Below the pieces are notes generated by a model. The model was not told where the DNA came from, did no database searches, and was given only the letters and a program-made list of their open reading frames with translations. A program made the translations under genes and the position numbers. Source: Clostridia bacterium (lineage in GTDB: Bacteria; Bacillota; Clostridia; Oscillospirales; CAG-272). From it: 64,000 nucleotides of DNA. How positions within the stretch are numbered: the first letter of the stretch is position 1; each line of letters starts with the position of its first letter. Below, piece after piece: positions 49,944 to 58,089 of this stretch. The DNA lies in contig JAFTYE010000005.1 in assembly GCA_017464805.1 (NCBI GenBank), positions 62,001 through 126,000 of the forward strand. The letters run 5' to 3'.

Positions 49944-50455
49944 TTATTTCCAATGTCCAAGCTCTTCTCTTTTTTCCTGTTCTTGCTTTTTCTTTTCCAA
50001 AAGCTCCTCTTTGATTTTTCTTTCCTTCTTCTCGATCTTCATTTTTTGCATATCGATGCCTACCATAAAAGCTGGGGGGCCATCAACAGCAAAACGCACC
50101 ACAAGGTGTGTACATTTTTCGAAGAAAACACAGAGAGCGGCAGATAAAAAGGAATGACCGCAAAATATACGGTGGCATTGAGATAAAAATCATATAACGC
50201 CTTAAAGGTAGGTTTGTTATATCGCCAATAGTGTTTGGTGCCGTAGGATCGGAACACGAACAGAAGATCCTCATCCTTTGCCACGCACGCCAAAATGCCG
50301 CGGATAAGCGTAAGTGCAAAAAACGAGGCAGCAACTAAGGTGTTCGTGGATATTCTGACGTTGCTTCGGAATATAACGACACCGACGATGTTAAATAGGA
50401 AAAGAAACGCCGTTGAACTCCAAAAAACAATCTTCATTTTCAGAGCTTTTTCCAT
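49944..50455 (-). pseudogene. Membrane protein gene with a frameshift in a C6 tract
   Basis: The intact first part (50455-50060, 131 residues) has about four hydrophobic segments and a good ribosome site (AAAGGCGGTGA). At 50074-50079 a run of six C (mRNA strand) is followed by an early stop. One additional C would join this to a second frame that reads on for about 40 residues to a TAA at 49944, ending in a charged helix (MKIEKKERKIKEELLEKKKQ). The restored product would have 170 residues. Reason may be phase variation, decay or sequencing error. No family recognised. Confidence 0.65.
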
Positions 50456-50520
50456 TCCGTCACCGCCTTTCTGGGATTAGTATGGCATAAAAAATTCGGA
50501 AAGTAAAGAAAATTTGTGTA

Positions 50521-50660
50521 CGGCGTAGGATGCGCGCCTGCGGCGCGTCACCCTCGCCCTGCGTCTCGGGAGCAAGCTCCCCGACCTTCGGGCGGGGTGA
50601 TCGAACCTAACTCCACTTCGCTTCGCTCGCGGAGCGAGGTTCGAAGCGAGTGCCGCAGCC
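50521..50660. other. GC-rich hairpin-rich stretch without a gene
   Basis: This part of the gene-poor interval 50456-50926 holds several short inverted repeats (CGCGCC/GGCGCG, GGGAGC/GCTCCC, GCTCGC/GCGGAGC) and ends with an inverted copy of the tRNA-Gln 3' end. I see no supported coding frame. Confidence 0.5.
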
Positions 50661-50724
50661 AAGAATGAAAAAACCGACCCTGTTGGGTCGGTTCGTTCTT
50701 GGCTGCGGCACTAGGATTCGAACC
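50638..50724. repeat. Extended palindrome mirroring the tRNA-Gln 3' end (copy A)
   Basis: The plus strand reads GGTTCGAA...GTGCCGCAGCCAAGAA, then the terminator core ACCGACCC-TGTT-GGGTCGGT (50673-50692), then TTCTTGGCTGCGGCAC...TTCGAACC. The right arm is the 3' end of the tRNA-Gln gene; the left arm is an inverted imperfect copy of it. The centre followed by T's on the minus strand is the tRNA's terminator. Confidence 0.8.
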
Positions 50725-50775
50725 TAGGTAATGACGGAGTCAGAGTCCGTTGCCTTACCGCTTGGCGATGCCGCA
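50700..50775 (-). tRNA. tRNA-Gln (anticodon CUG)
   Basis: The 76-base minus-strand sequence folds into a tRNA: acceptor TGCGGCA/TGCCGCA, D-arm GCCAAGCGGTAAGGC, anticodon stem ACGGA/TCCGT with loop CTCTGAC (anticodon CTG), T-arm with GGTTCGAATCC, discriminator G and an encoded CCA end. Confidence 0.96.
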
Positions 50776-50867
50776 ATATTCGAACATCATGTATTATAGC
50801 AAAGGAAGATGGCTTTTGTCAAGCCCTTTTTGAAATTTTCTTTTGAGAGATTATTTTTTGGTCCATC

Positions 50868-50896
50868 TTGACGAAAATACGGCAACGTGTTACAAT
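50868..50896 (+). promoter_or_regulatory. Promoter of the glycerate kinase gene
   Basis: TTGACG at 50868, 17 bases, TACAAT at 50891-50896. Confidence 0.82.
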
Positions 50897-50926
50897 AAAA
50901 AAGAACAAAAATAAAGGAGCATGTCT

Positions 50927-52063
50927 ATGAATGCGGTGATCGCCATAGATTCTTTCAAAGGCAGCCTTACCAGCTTGCAGGCAGGAGAGGCCGCGGCGCG
51001 CGGCATCCGCCGCGCCTGCCCCGATGCACATATCCGCGTTTTCCCCCTTGCCGACGGCGGAGAGGGAACGGCCGAGGCTATCGTTTTCGGTGCAGGCGGA
51101 CAAATGCGAAGGGTGCGCGTATCCGACCCCCTCGGCCGACCGATTCAAGCTTTCTACGGTGTCATTCATGGTGAGAAGACCGCCGTGATCGAGATGGCAT
51201 GCGCGGCAGGCCTGCCCCTGCTTTCCCAGAGCGAGCGCAATCCCCTACGTACCACCACCTACGGCGTGGGTGAGCTGATTCGCCATGCGGTGGAGCATGG
51301 TTGCCGCGACTTTATCGTCGGCATCGGCGGCAGTGCCACCAATGACGGTGGCGTCGGCATGCTCTCGGCACTCGGCGTGCGTTTTCTTGACCGAAACGGC
51401 AACCCCGTTGCACAGGGCGCACAGGGGCTTTTCGATCTTGCCAAAATCGACGTATCGGACATGCTGCCCGCGCTCCGCGACTGTCGCTTCTCGGTCGCCT
51501 GCGATGTCAAAAATCCTCTTTGCGGTGAAAGCGGATGCAGTGCTGTTTACGGCCCGCAAAAGGGGGCTACCCCCGACATGGTCGCGGATATGGATACCGC
51601 CCTTGCGCGCTATGCCGCACTTACCCGTGAGATATTCCCCGAGGCTGACGACACGCGCAAGGGATGTGGTGCGGCAGGAGGCATGGGCTTTGCGTTCCTT
51701 TCCTACCTGAACGCCGAGCTTCGCTCGGGAATTGCGATCGTGATGGAAGCCATCGGCCCGGAGGAGCACGTGAAGGATGCCGATATCGTCATCACGGGAG
51801 AGGGAAGAATGGACGGTCAGTCGTCAATGGGCAAGGCACCCGTCGGCGTGGCAGGCCTTGCGAAAAAATACGGCAAGCCTGTTGTAGCCCTTGCGGGCGG
51901 TGTGACGGCCGATGCCGTACGGTGCCACGACTACGGCATCGATGCAGTTTTCTCCATTCTCCGCGCCCCCTGTACTCTTGCCGAAGCGATGGACACCGCT
52001 CGCGCCGAGGAAAACCTCGCCGCCACCGCGGAGCAGGTCATTCGTCTGTTTTCGGCGAGATGA
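50927..52063 (+). CDS. Glycerate kinase (type I, GarK/GlxK family)
   Basis: A 378-residue enzyme that phosphorylates glycerate, linking hexarate, glyoxylate or serine breakdown to glycolysis. Family features are the N-terminal VIAIDSFKGSLTS, PLADGGEGT, GIGGSATNDGG, DVKNPLCG and GEGRMDGQSSMGKAP. AAGGAG lies seven bases before the ATG at 50927; the ATG at 50921 is too close. A single-gene unit with consensus promoter; no clear terminator follows. Confidence 0.94.
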   Translation: MNAVIAIDSFKGSLTSLQAGEAAARGIRRACPDAHIRVFPLADGGEGTAEAIVFGAGGQMRRVRVSDPLGRPIQAFYGVIHGEKTAVIEMACAAGLPLLSQSERNPLRTTTYGVGELIRHAVEHGCRDFIVGIGGSATNDGGVGMLSALGVRFLDRNGNPVAQGAQGLFDLAKIDVSDMLPALRDCRFSVACDVKNPLCGESGCSAVYGPQKGATPDMVADMDTALARYAALTREIFPEADDTRKGCGAAGGMGFAFLSYLNAELRSGIAIVMEAIGPEEHVKDADIVITGEGRMDGQSSMGKAPVGVAGLAKKYGKPVVALAGGVTADAVRCHDYGIDAVFSILRAPCTLAEAMDTARAEENLAATAEQVIRLFSAR

Positions 52064-52146
52064 TCAACTCGAGATCCCTTGAAAAAATACAATTTTACCG
52101 TTATTTTCAACAAAAGTTAATTTTTGCTCCAAAATGCCGAAAAAGA

Positions 52147-52175
52147 TTGACAAGTTCGAGGTAGGATGCTAAAAT
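52147..52175 (+). promoter_or_regulatory. Promoter of the esterase-like gene
   Basis: TTGACA at 52147, 17 bases, TAAAAT at 52170-52175. Confidence 0.82.
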
Positions 52176-52204
52176 TCTCATCAAAACAACTTTCGGAGGT
52201 CGTT

Positions 52205-53218
52205 ATGAATAAACAAGTTATGCCCTGGAAATACAACCTGAGCATTATCGAGAATATCAAGCCAGCGCTTCGCTATGACGGTAGCGAAGGCTTTGCGACC
52301 TGGCAGAGTCGCGCACGTGCCAAGCTTGCCGAGCTGCTCGGCATGGATAAGCTGAAAAAGCCAGAAGTCCCTGCCTTCGAGATCGAATACGAAAAGGAAC
52401 AGGAAGGCTTTACGGAATACCGCATCCGCGTGGAGAGTGAGGTCGGTTATTCCTTTCCCTGTGTGATGCTGGTGCCGCGTAACCGCGCGCCCAAAATGCC
52501 CATGGTCTTCTGCCTGCAGGGACATTCTACGGGTATGCACGTTTCCCTCGGCCGTGCAAGACATTCCGAGGACGCGATGGACATCGAGGGCGACCGCGAT
52601 TTTGCCATCCGCGCTCTGCGCGAGGGTTGTGTTGCCGTTGCGATCGAGCAGAGAAACTTCGGTGAATGCGGTGCAAAGGAAAACGGCGCTCCCGATTGCC
52701 ACGTTTCTTCGATGAGCGCCATTTTGTGCGGGCGCACCACCATCGGCGAGCGCGTATGCGACGTGTCCGCCGCGATCGATGTGGTTACCTCGCACTTTGA
52801 CTTTGTCGATGAGGAGCGTATCATTCTGTTGGGCAATTCGGGTGGCGGTACGGCGACCTTCTATGCCGCCGCGATGGATGAGCGCATCTCGGTTGCCGTT
52901 CCGTCCTGCGCCGTTTGCACCTACAAGCATTCGATTGCCGCGATGGAGCATTGCGTGTGTAATTTCGTGCCGCATATCGCGGAATACTTCGATATGGGCG
53001 ACATCGGTGGCCTGATCGCGCCCCGTGCCTTGGTCGTGGTCAACGGACGCCTTGACCCCATTTTCCCCGACGCGGGCGTGCGCGAGACCTACGCCGTCAT
53101 CGAGGAGCTTTACCGCGCCGCAGATGCGCCGGACCGTTGCCGCCTCGTGACAGGTGAGGGCGATCATCGCTTCTATGCCGACCCTGTTTGGCCGCAGGTG
53201 CACGATCTGCTTGGATAA
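52205..53218 (+). CDS. Alpha/beta-hydrolase of the acetyl-xylan-esterase/dienelactone-hydrolase type
   Basis: A 337-residue cytoplasmic hydrolase. The nucleophile elbow is GNSGGG (about residue 218), the acid lies in NGRLDPIFPDAG and the His in GEGDHRFYADPVWP; QGHSTGMHVS is the oxyanion region. This arrangement matches carbohydrate esterase family 7-like and related DUF proteins that deacetylate xylo-oligosaccharides or similar. GGAGG precedes the ATG at 52205. The opposite-strand neighbour encodes a probable sugar-polymer-binding fold, which fits a carbohydrate role. Confidence 0.78.
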   Translation: MNKQVMPWKYNLSIIENIKPALRYDGSEGFATWQSRARAKLAELLGMDKLKKPEVPAFEIEYEKEQEGFTEYRIRVESEVGYSFPCVMLVPRNRAPKMPMVFCLQGHSTGMHVSLGRARHSEDAMDIEGDRDFAIRALREGCVAVAIEQRNFGECGAKENGAPDCHVSSMSAILCGRTTIGERVCDVSAAIDVVTSHFDFVDEERIILLGNSGGGTATFYAAAMDERISVAVPSCAVCTYKHSIAAMEHCVCNFVPHIAEYFDMGDIGGLIAPRALVVVNGRLDPIFPDAGVRETYAVIEELYRAADAPDRCRLVTGEGDHRFYADPVWPQVHDLLG

Positions 53219-53219
53219 A

Positions 53220-53255
53220 AAAGAACCGCGAAGGGAACACCTTCGCGGTTTTTTC
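53220..53255. terminator. Terminator between convergent genes
   Basis: Stem AACCGCGAAGG/CCTTCGCGGTT with loop GAACA and T run. Confidence 0.86.
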
Positions 53256-53879
53256 TTATTCAAATTCAGGCTTGTAGCTCTGCTCAAACGGCTCGTATAC
53301 CGCGCGACGCACCTCAATGTCCTTAATGGCCAGCATCGTGGAGTAGGGAGAAAAGCCCACGTGACCGCCACTGATGAAGTGCGGGTCGATCAGCTCGGAC
53401 ACCAGCTCACCGTCCACGTACAAAAAGGAGTGACCCTCGATGATACCCGTGGTGATGTGGACCTCTTTGCCGGGGGTGTAGTGGTAGGCACCCGTCAGAG
53501 AACGAAGACCCGTTTCGGGACTGCGCTCAATGCCGCTTTTGCCCTCATACCAGCCGTTCAGACCAAACACGTATGCGTTGCCAAGGTAGTCGATCTCCTC
53601 ATCCCAGTGCGCGCAAAAAACGCCGTTGACGTCACGCGTTGCGGGGAGCACCGTTTTGGCGGTAAAGGAGAAGATGATATCGTGGTCAAAGCTCTTCTTG
53701 CTGAACAGAATGCCGCCGAAATTGCCCGGCTCGCGTCCGATCAGGTAACCGTTTTCCTCGTACCACGTTCCCAGCTTGACGTCAAAATGATCTTTCCAAT
53801 TTGCGTCGGGCTGATAGGAGAATACGACGGGGCAGTTGTCAAGTTTTACGAGTTTTCCGAGCAGATGAAGCTCTTTCAT
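53256..53879 (-). CDS. Concanavalin-fold-like protein of unknown function
   Basis: A 207-residue cytoplasmic protein rich in beta-strand signals and aromatic residues (NAYVFGLNGWYEGKSGIERSP, HTTGIIEGHSFLYVDGELVSEL, GHVGFSPYSTM). The last two blocks resemble the ligand-face and convex strands of LamG/DUF1961-type lectin-like domains found in polysaccharide-processing proteins. I see no catalytic pair I can name. AGAGGAACGG supports the ATG at 53879; the 44-residue extension upstream covers the promoter. Confidence 0.65.
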   Translation of the reverse strand: MKELHLLGKLVKLDNCPVVFSYQPDANWKDHFDVKLGTWYEENGYLIGREPGNFGGILFSKKSFDHDIIFSFTAKTVLPATRDVNGVFCAHWDEEIDYLGNAYVFGLNGWYEGKSGIERSPETGLRSLTGAYHYTPGKEVHITTGIIEGHSFLYVDGELVSELIDPHFISGGHVGFSPYSTMLAIKDIEVRRAVYEPFEQSYKPEFE

Positions 53880-53918
53880 GTCCGTTCCTCTTTTCGTTTT
53901 GATGGTTTTGATGGGGAA

Positions 53919-53947
53919 ATTATAGCATAAAAGGAAACGAGTGTCAA
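53919..53947 (-). promoter_or_regulatory. Promoter of the lectin-fold-like gene
   Basis: On the minus strand TTGACA (53947-53942), 17 bases, TATAAT (53924-53919). Confidence 0.88.
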
Positions 53948-53978
53948 GGGAAAGTGTTTTATGGGATAGAAGATTTTT

Positions 53979-54132
53979 GGCAGAAGGACTTGTCGCAGGG
54001 CGGCCACGCAAAGCCGCCGTTCCATGCGCCTTTGCTCCGCCCTTTGGTTCCTCCTAAAGAGGACTTTCTCGCGTTGCTCGGGCGCGGCGCGGCTCTGACA
54101 CCACACCGTGGTGTCATTCACTTCCGCGCCTA
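53979..54132. other. Gene-free stretch downstream of tRNA-Trp with short repeats
   Basis: Part of the interval 53880-54354. It begins with GGCAGAAGGACTTG, a 14-base exact direct repeat of the 3' part of the tRNA-Trp gene (54203-54216), and contains the inverted repeat TGACACCAC/GTGGTGTCA near 54098-54118. No supported coding frame. Confidence 0.55.
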
Positions 54133-54218
54133 TTCAAGTCCTTGTCAAAAGCCCCACCAAAACAGAAAGGCCGCCGAATGGCGACCTTTCTGTTTTGGCA
54201 GGGGCAGAAGGACTTGAA
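54133..54218. repeat. Extended palindrome mirroring the tRNA-Trp 3' end (copy B)
   Basis: The plus strand reads TTCAAGTCCTTGTC...GCCCCACCAAAACAGAAAGG, then the loop, then the tRNA side, whose complement is TTCAAGTCCTTCTGCCCC. The centre (54160-54196) is the tRNA's intrinsic terminator. The left arm is an inverted imperfect copy of the tRNA-Trp 3' end. Confidence 0.78.
54160..54196 (-). terminator. Terminator of tRNA-Trp
   Basis: Stem AAAACAGAAAGGTCGCC/GGCGGCCTTTCTGTTTT immediately after the CCA end, with TTTT on the minus strand. Confidence 0.85.
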
Positions 54219-54271
54219 CCCACGACACTCAGTTTTGGAGACTGATGTTCTACCGACTGAACTATACCCCT
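54196..54271 (-). tRNA. tRNA-Trp (anticodon CCA)
   Basis: The 76-base minus-strand gene has acceptor AGGGGTA/TGCCCCT, D-arm AGTTCAGTCGGTAGAAC, anticodon stem TCAGT/ACTGA with loop CTCCAAA (anticodon CCA), T-arm GTGGGTTCAAGTCCTTC, discriminator G and encoded CCA. Confidence 0.96.
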
Positions 54272-54354
54272 GTACAACGCAGATAGTATAGCACATCTGC
54301 GTGACAAATGCAAGGGTTTTTTGAAAAAAAACGGTGTTTTTGCGGTTTTTCCTC

Positions 54355-54855
54355 TTACTCCTTGATTTTTGGCTCGGTTTGTTCCAAGATCAGAGGGATC
54401 ATCTCGGCTGGCGTGACCTCAAACACCAAGGAAAATTCCTGATGCAGCATCGTCGCCGCGCGCAGGCAGGAGGTTTCCTCCGCCGCCGTGGGGGTGTGTC
54501 CGCCGACGCGCACCGTTTTGATCAGTGAGATCAGGCAGGTGCGATCTCCCGAGGCAAGCAGCTCCTTACAACGCTTGTTGCGCGCGCGGCCGTCCTGCGG
54601 CCACTCCTCGCTCGGGATGGCGGGGGTTTCGCGGATCGCCGCCAAAAGCTCCTCGGCAGAGAGCAGACGTTGCATGCTACCAACCAGTGTTTCATTATCC
54701 GCGGGGACAAAGATTTTGGAGTTGCCCGTGTCCGCGGTAGGACGCAAAATATAATACGGACGCGCCTCGCCCGTAAAGCTCTCTTCCTTGATGTCCTCGA
54801 TGCGGCAGACGCCGCTTGTGCCGTATATGACCAGCTCACCCTTGGTCAGTTGCAT
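54355..54855 (-). CDS. CarD-family transcriptional regulator
   Basis: A 166-residue regulator with an N-terminal RNA-polymerase-interaction domain (QLTKGELVIYGTSGVCRIEDI) and a C-terminal helical DNA-binding domain. CarD/CdnL proteins bind the beta subunit and stabilise open complexes at promoters; the Bacillota members are less studied. GGGAGGGG precedes the ATG. A possible TATACT at 54895-54890 has no good -35. Confidence 0.9.
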   Translation of the reverse strand: MQLTKGELVIYGTSGVCRIEDIKEESFTGEARPYYILRPTADTGNSKIFVPADNETLVGSMQRLLSAEELLAAIRETPAIPSEEWPQDGRARNKRCKELLASGDRTCLISLIKTVRVGGHTPTAAEETSCLRAATMLHQEFSLVFEVTPAEMIPLILEQTEPKIKE

Positions 54856-55004
54856 AGCTACCCCTCCCTTTTACAGGATCTTTATATATAGTATACCACA
54901 TTTTTCCGAAAAAAGCCCATGGGCAGATTAGACAAAAAGACGAATTTTTTTCTGCGCGAAATGTCCAAAAAGTAAAAAAAACCGAAAACATCCCCGAAAG
55001 CGGC

Positions 55005-55033
55005 TTGACTTGTCGGTTTTGGCATAGTATAAT
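55005..55033 (+). promoter_or_regulatory. Promoter of nadE
   Basis: TTGACT at 55005, 17 bases, TATAAT at 55028-55033. Confidence 0.86.
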
Positions 55034-55060
55034 AAACACACAAAAGGATGGAGGAAGATG

Positions 55061-55792
55061 ATGTTTGACGCTTATAAGATGAAAGAAGAATGCGTTGCGT
55101 GGATACGCGACTTTTTTGAAAAGAACGGTAAGAACTGCAATGCCGTGCTGGGCATTTCGGGCGGTAAGGACAGCTCGGTCGTGGCGGCCTTATGCGTGGA
55201 AGCACTCGGACGCGACCGTGTGATTGGCGTGCTGATGCCGAATGGCGAGCAGGGGGACATCGACTGCGCCTACGCGCTGGTGAATCACCTCGGCATCCGC
55301 TACTACGTTGTCAATATCCGGGACGCGGTCGAGGGCCTGTGCGGTGCGATGCCCGCCGACCTGCCGCTTTCCACCCAAACGAGAAATAACCTGCCGCCCC
55401 GCATCCGTATGGCGACGGTCTACGCCATCTCGCAGAGCTGTAACGGCCGCGTGGCCAATACCTGCAACCTCTCTGAAGACTGGGTTGGGTATTCCACCCG
55501 CTACGGCGATGCTGCGGGCGATTTCAGCCCCCTGTCCCGATTGACGGTTGCCGAGGTAAAGGCGATCGGCCACGTCCTCGGTCTGCCGGTCGATCTGGTG
55601 GAAAAGGTACCGATCGACGGCCTGTGCGGCAAAACCGACGAGGACAATCTCGGCTTTACCTACACGGAGCTTGACCGCTACATCCGCACGGGCGAGATCG
55701 AGGACGAGGCAAAGAAAGCGCGCATTGACATGCTACACGAGCGCAACCTCTTCAAGTTGGAGCTGATGCCCTGCTTTGAGCCGAATATATGA
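55061..55792 (+). CDS. nadE: NAD+ synthetase, ammonia-dependent
   Basis: A 243-residue N-type ATP pyrophosphatase that amidates nicotinic acid adenine dinucleotide. P-loop-like SGGKDSS is at about residue 34; NTCNLSEDWVGYSTRYGDAAGDF and the C-terminal KTDEDNLGFTY are typical of NadE. There is no glutaminase domain, so free ammonia must be the nitrogen donor. GGAGG lies six bases before the ATG at 55061. Confidence 0.95.
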   Translation: MFDAYKMKEECVAWIRDFFEKNGKNCNAVLGISGGKDSSVVAALCVEALGRDRVIGVLMPNGEQGDIDCAYALVNHLGIRYYVVNIRDAVEGLCGAMPADLPLSTQTRNNLPPRIRMATVYAISQSCNGRVANTCNLSEDWVGYSTRYGDAAGDFSPLSRLTVAEVKAIGHVLGLPVDLVEKVPIDGLCGKTDEDNLGFTYTELDRYIRTGEIEDEAKKARIDMLHERNLFKLELMPCFEPNI

Positions 55793-55823
55793 AAAAAAGC
55801 CCACGAGCTTGCTCGTGGGCTTT
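55793..55823. terminator. Terminator between nadE and potD
   Basis: Stem AAAAGCCCACGAGC/GCTCGTGGGCTTTT serving both convergent transcripts. Confidence 0.85.
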
Positions 55824-55828
55824 TCGCT

Positions 55829-57241
55829 TTAATAGAATTTCTGCCGATAACGGCGAACAAGGATATACGCGACAAGGATCAACAGAAGTACACCTACGAT
55901 CACACCCGTCAGCGCGTAAATGCCGCCGGCGGGGGCACTGGAAAGTTTCAGTGCTTCCCATCTGCCGTTGGCATATTCCAGCGTTTCGTTGTCGAGATTC
56001 TGGTAAATGTAGGTCGTGAAGTCGTCTGCATCTGCTGTAAACAGGTCGATGGTCGGTATCTCGCCCTCGTAGTCCGAGATGTCGTAGTCCTCGTCCTGCT
56101 CCGCGCGCCAATCGGCGTAGGCATTGACCATGGGAAGCAGGGTGTCGATATCCCCCTCTGGGTAGAGGATAGAAAGAGCCTCCTCGCCATAGCCCTCCTC
56201 GTCGTCCGTCATGTCCGCTAGGTAGTCGAGGTTGGTCGTGACCTTGACGTTGGGGGAGGAGTAGCCGATCCACTCGGCGTTGCCGATGGCAATGTCCAGG
56301 CTCTCGCCCTCTGTGCCGCCCAGAAGGAAGTTAATATACCGTTGTGCCTCAATCTGGTTTTTCGAGGTTTTCGGCACGCACATGGCATCGTAGAAGAAGT
56401 TGGTGCCTTCCTTCGGATAGGCAAAGCGCAGGTTCTCGTTGACGCTCACCATCGTGAAGTAGTCGCCTGCGTAGTAGGGCGCGACCAGAGCTGCACCGCC
56501 CTCCATTTTGTTATAGATCTCATCCATGACGTAGGCTTGCAGGCAATCCTTTTGCTGTCCGAGCAGCTCGTATGCCTCGTCCCAGCGGGCATGGTCGGTC
56601 GAATTGACGTACAGGTCTTCCTTGGCCCCCGACTCGTGGTTGAGGATAAACTGCGCGATGCCGAACGCATCGCGGCTGTTGTTGAAGGTCAAAATCTGAC
56701 CAGAAAGATCGGTTCCGTCGGGAATTTCGTTCCAAAGCACCCGCCAACTGGCTTCGCTGTTTTCGTCAAACAGGGAATTGTCCAGGGACGCATCATAGAT
56801 CAGGCCGAGATAACCGTAGGTGTAGGGAACGCAGTAGGGCGCGGTCGCCATCTCTTGAAAGCGTTCCTCGATCGTGTTCTCGTAGGCTGCGATGATGTCA
56901 AAGTCCAGCTTGATGAGCATGTCCTCCTTGATCAGGCGCTCCACCATGTACTCGGACGGTACGATCACGTCGATCTTGCTCGAGCCGTTTTGCATTTTCG
57001 CGTACATTTCCTCGTTGGAGGAAAAGACCGAATACACGACCTCGATGCGCTCGCCGTAGGTTTCCTCGTACCACGCCTCAAATTCGTGGTTGACGTGCAG
57101 ATCGTCCCCGCCCTCCAACGACATATATTCGCCCCAGTTGTACACGTACAGCTTTTTCACGGGAGAAAAATCGGCGCAGGAGCAAAGCAGGGGAAGAAGT
57201 AAAAAGCAAAGCAGGAGAAGAGAAAAAACACGCTTTTTCAT
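55829..57241 (-). CDS. potD: Spermidine/putrescine ABC transporter substrate-binding lipoprotein with C-terminal membrane helix
   Basis: The 470-residue precursor has a signal sequence with lipobox LCSC (Cys22), then a PotD-type binding domain (LYVYNWGEYM, VIVPSEYMVERL, GYLGLIYD, APYYAGDY). After about 60 acidic residues there is a membrane helix (about 440-462) and a basic tail RRYRQKFY. PotD proteins normally end without a membrane segment. It is last of potABCD, and its ATG overlaps the potC stop by one base (TGATG). Confidence 0.9.
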   Translation of the reverse strand: MKKRVFSLLLLCFLLLPLLCSCADFSPVKKLYVYNWGEYMSLEGGDDLHVNHEFEAWYEETYGERIEVVYSVFSSNEEMYAKMQNGSSKIDVIVPSEYMVERLIKEDMLIKLDFDIIAAYENTIEERFQEMATAPYCVPYTYGYLGLIYDASLDNSLFDENSEASWRVLWNEIPDGTDLSGQILTFNNSRDAFGIAQFILNHESGAKEDLYVNSTDHARWDEAYELLGQQKDCLQAYVMDEIYNKMEGGAALVAPYYAGDYFTMVSVNENLRFAYPKEGTNFFYDAMCVPKTSKNQIEAQRYINFLLGGTEGESLDIAIGNAEWIGYSSPNVKVTTNLDYLADMTDDEEGYGEEALSILYPEGDIDTLLPMVNAYADWRAEQDEDYDISDYEGEIPTIDLFTADADDFTTYIYQNLDNETLEYANGRWEALKLSSAPAGGIYALTGVIVGVLLLILVAYILVRRYRQKFY

Positions 57242-58089
57242 CACCGCACCCCCTTCTTTTTGCGGCGCGCACCCGCCTGTGCGGCGATCTTACGCTGCTC
57301 CTTACGCTCGGCGTGGCCCTGCATGACATTGGAAAGGATCAGAAGCAGAAGCACCGCAACGAACAGCAGGGTAGAAAGCGAATAGATGTCGGGGGTGACC
57401 GTTCGCTTGGTCATGCCGAAGATGTAGATCGGCAGGGTCTGGAAGTCGCCCTCGGTGGTGAAATAGCTGATGACGAAGTCGTCAAGCGACAATGTAAACG
57501 CCATGAGCAGGCCGCTGAGCACACCCGGCATGATCGCGGGCAGCTCCACCTTGAAAAAAGATTGGAGCGGTGTGCAGCCCAGATCCAGCGCGGCCTCGGG
57601 CAGATAACGGTCCATCTGACGGATCTTCGGGGTCACCGACAGGATCACGTAGGGCAGGTTGAAGGTCACGTGCGCGATCAGCACCGTCGGGAAGCCGAAA
57701 ATGCTATCCATGCCGAACAGCTTCATGGCAAAGACGAAAAGCAAAGCCATCGAAATGCCCGTCACGATGTCGGGGTTCATCATCGGCATATTGGAGATCG
57801 TGGTCACCGCACTTTTGAGCCAGCGGGAGCGCATCTTTTCAATGCCGACAGCCGCCGCCGTGCCGATCACGGTCGCGATCACCGAGGAAAGGGCGGCAAG
57901 GATCAGGGTGTTGGAGAGAACTTCCAGCACCTCCTCGTTCTGAAACAGGTCGCGGTACCATTGCAGGGAAAAGCCCGTGAACACCGACAGACTGTTTGCC
58001 TCGTTGAAGGAGAACAGTACCATGGTTAAGAGGGGCGCATACAGGAAAATGAAGATCAGCACCATATAGATGCGGGAAACAGCCTTCAT
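57241..58089 (-). CDS. potC: Spermidine/putrescine ABC transporter permease
   Basis: A 282-residue six-helix permease with the cytoplasmic EAA loop (EAALDLGCTPLQSFFKVELP near residue 180) that docks on the PotA ATPase. The ATG at 58089 has GGAGGTG upstream and overlaps the potB stop (ATGA). C-terminus is very basic. Confidence 0.93.
   Translation of the reverse strand: MKAVSRIYMVLIFIFLYAPLLTMVLFSFNEANSLSVFTGFSLQWYRDLFQNEEVLEVLSNTLILAALSSVIATVIGTAAAVGIEKMRSRWLKSAVTTISNMPMMNPDIVTGISMALLFVFAMKLFGMDSIFGFPTVLIAHVTFNLPYVILSVTPKIRQMDRYLPEAALDLGCTPLQSFFKVELPAIMPGVLSGLLMAFTLSLDDFVISYFTTEGDFQTLPIYIFGMTKRTVTPDIYSLSTLLFVAVLLLLILSNVMQGHAERKEQRKIAAQAGARRKKKGVR

Noticed and set aside
49744-49953. A 69-codon minus-strand frame beginning in the terminator region
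   Set aside because: It crosses two terminator hairpins, lacks a ribosome site and overlaps the DUF2752 frame.
50638-50662. A second tRNA-Gln on the plus strand
   Set aside because: Only the T-arm and acceptor 3' strand are copied; there is no 5' half or anticodon arm.
53954-54217. An 87-codon plus-strand frame next to tRNA-Trp
   Set aside because: It runs through repeated tRNA-like sequence and the tRNA terminator, with no ribosome site or family pattern.
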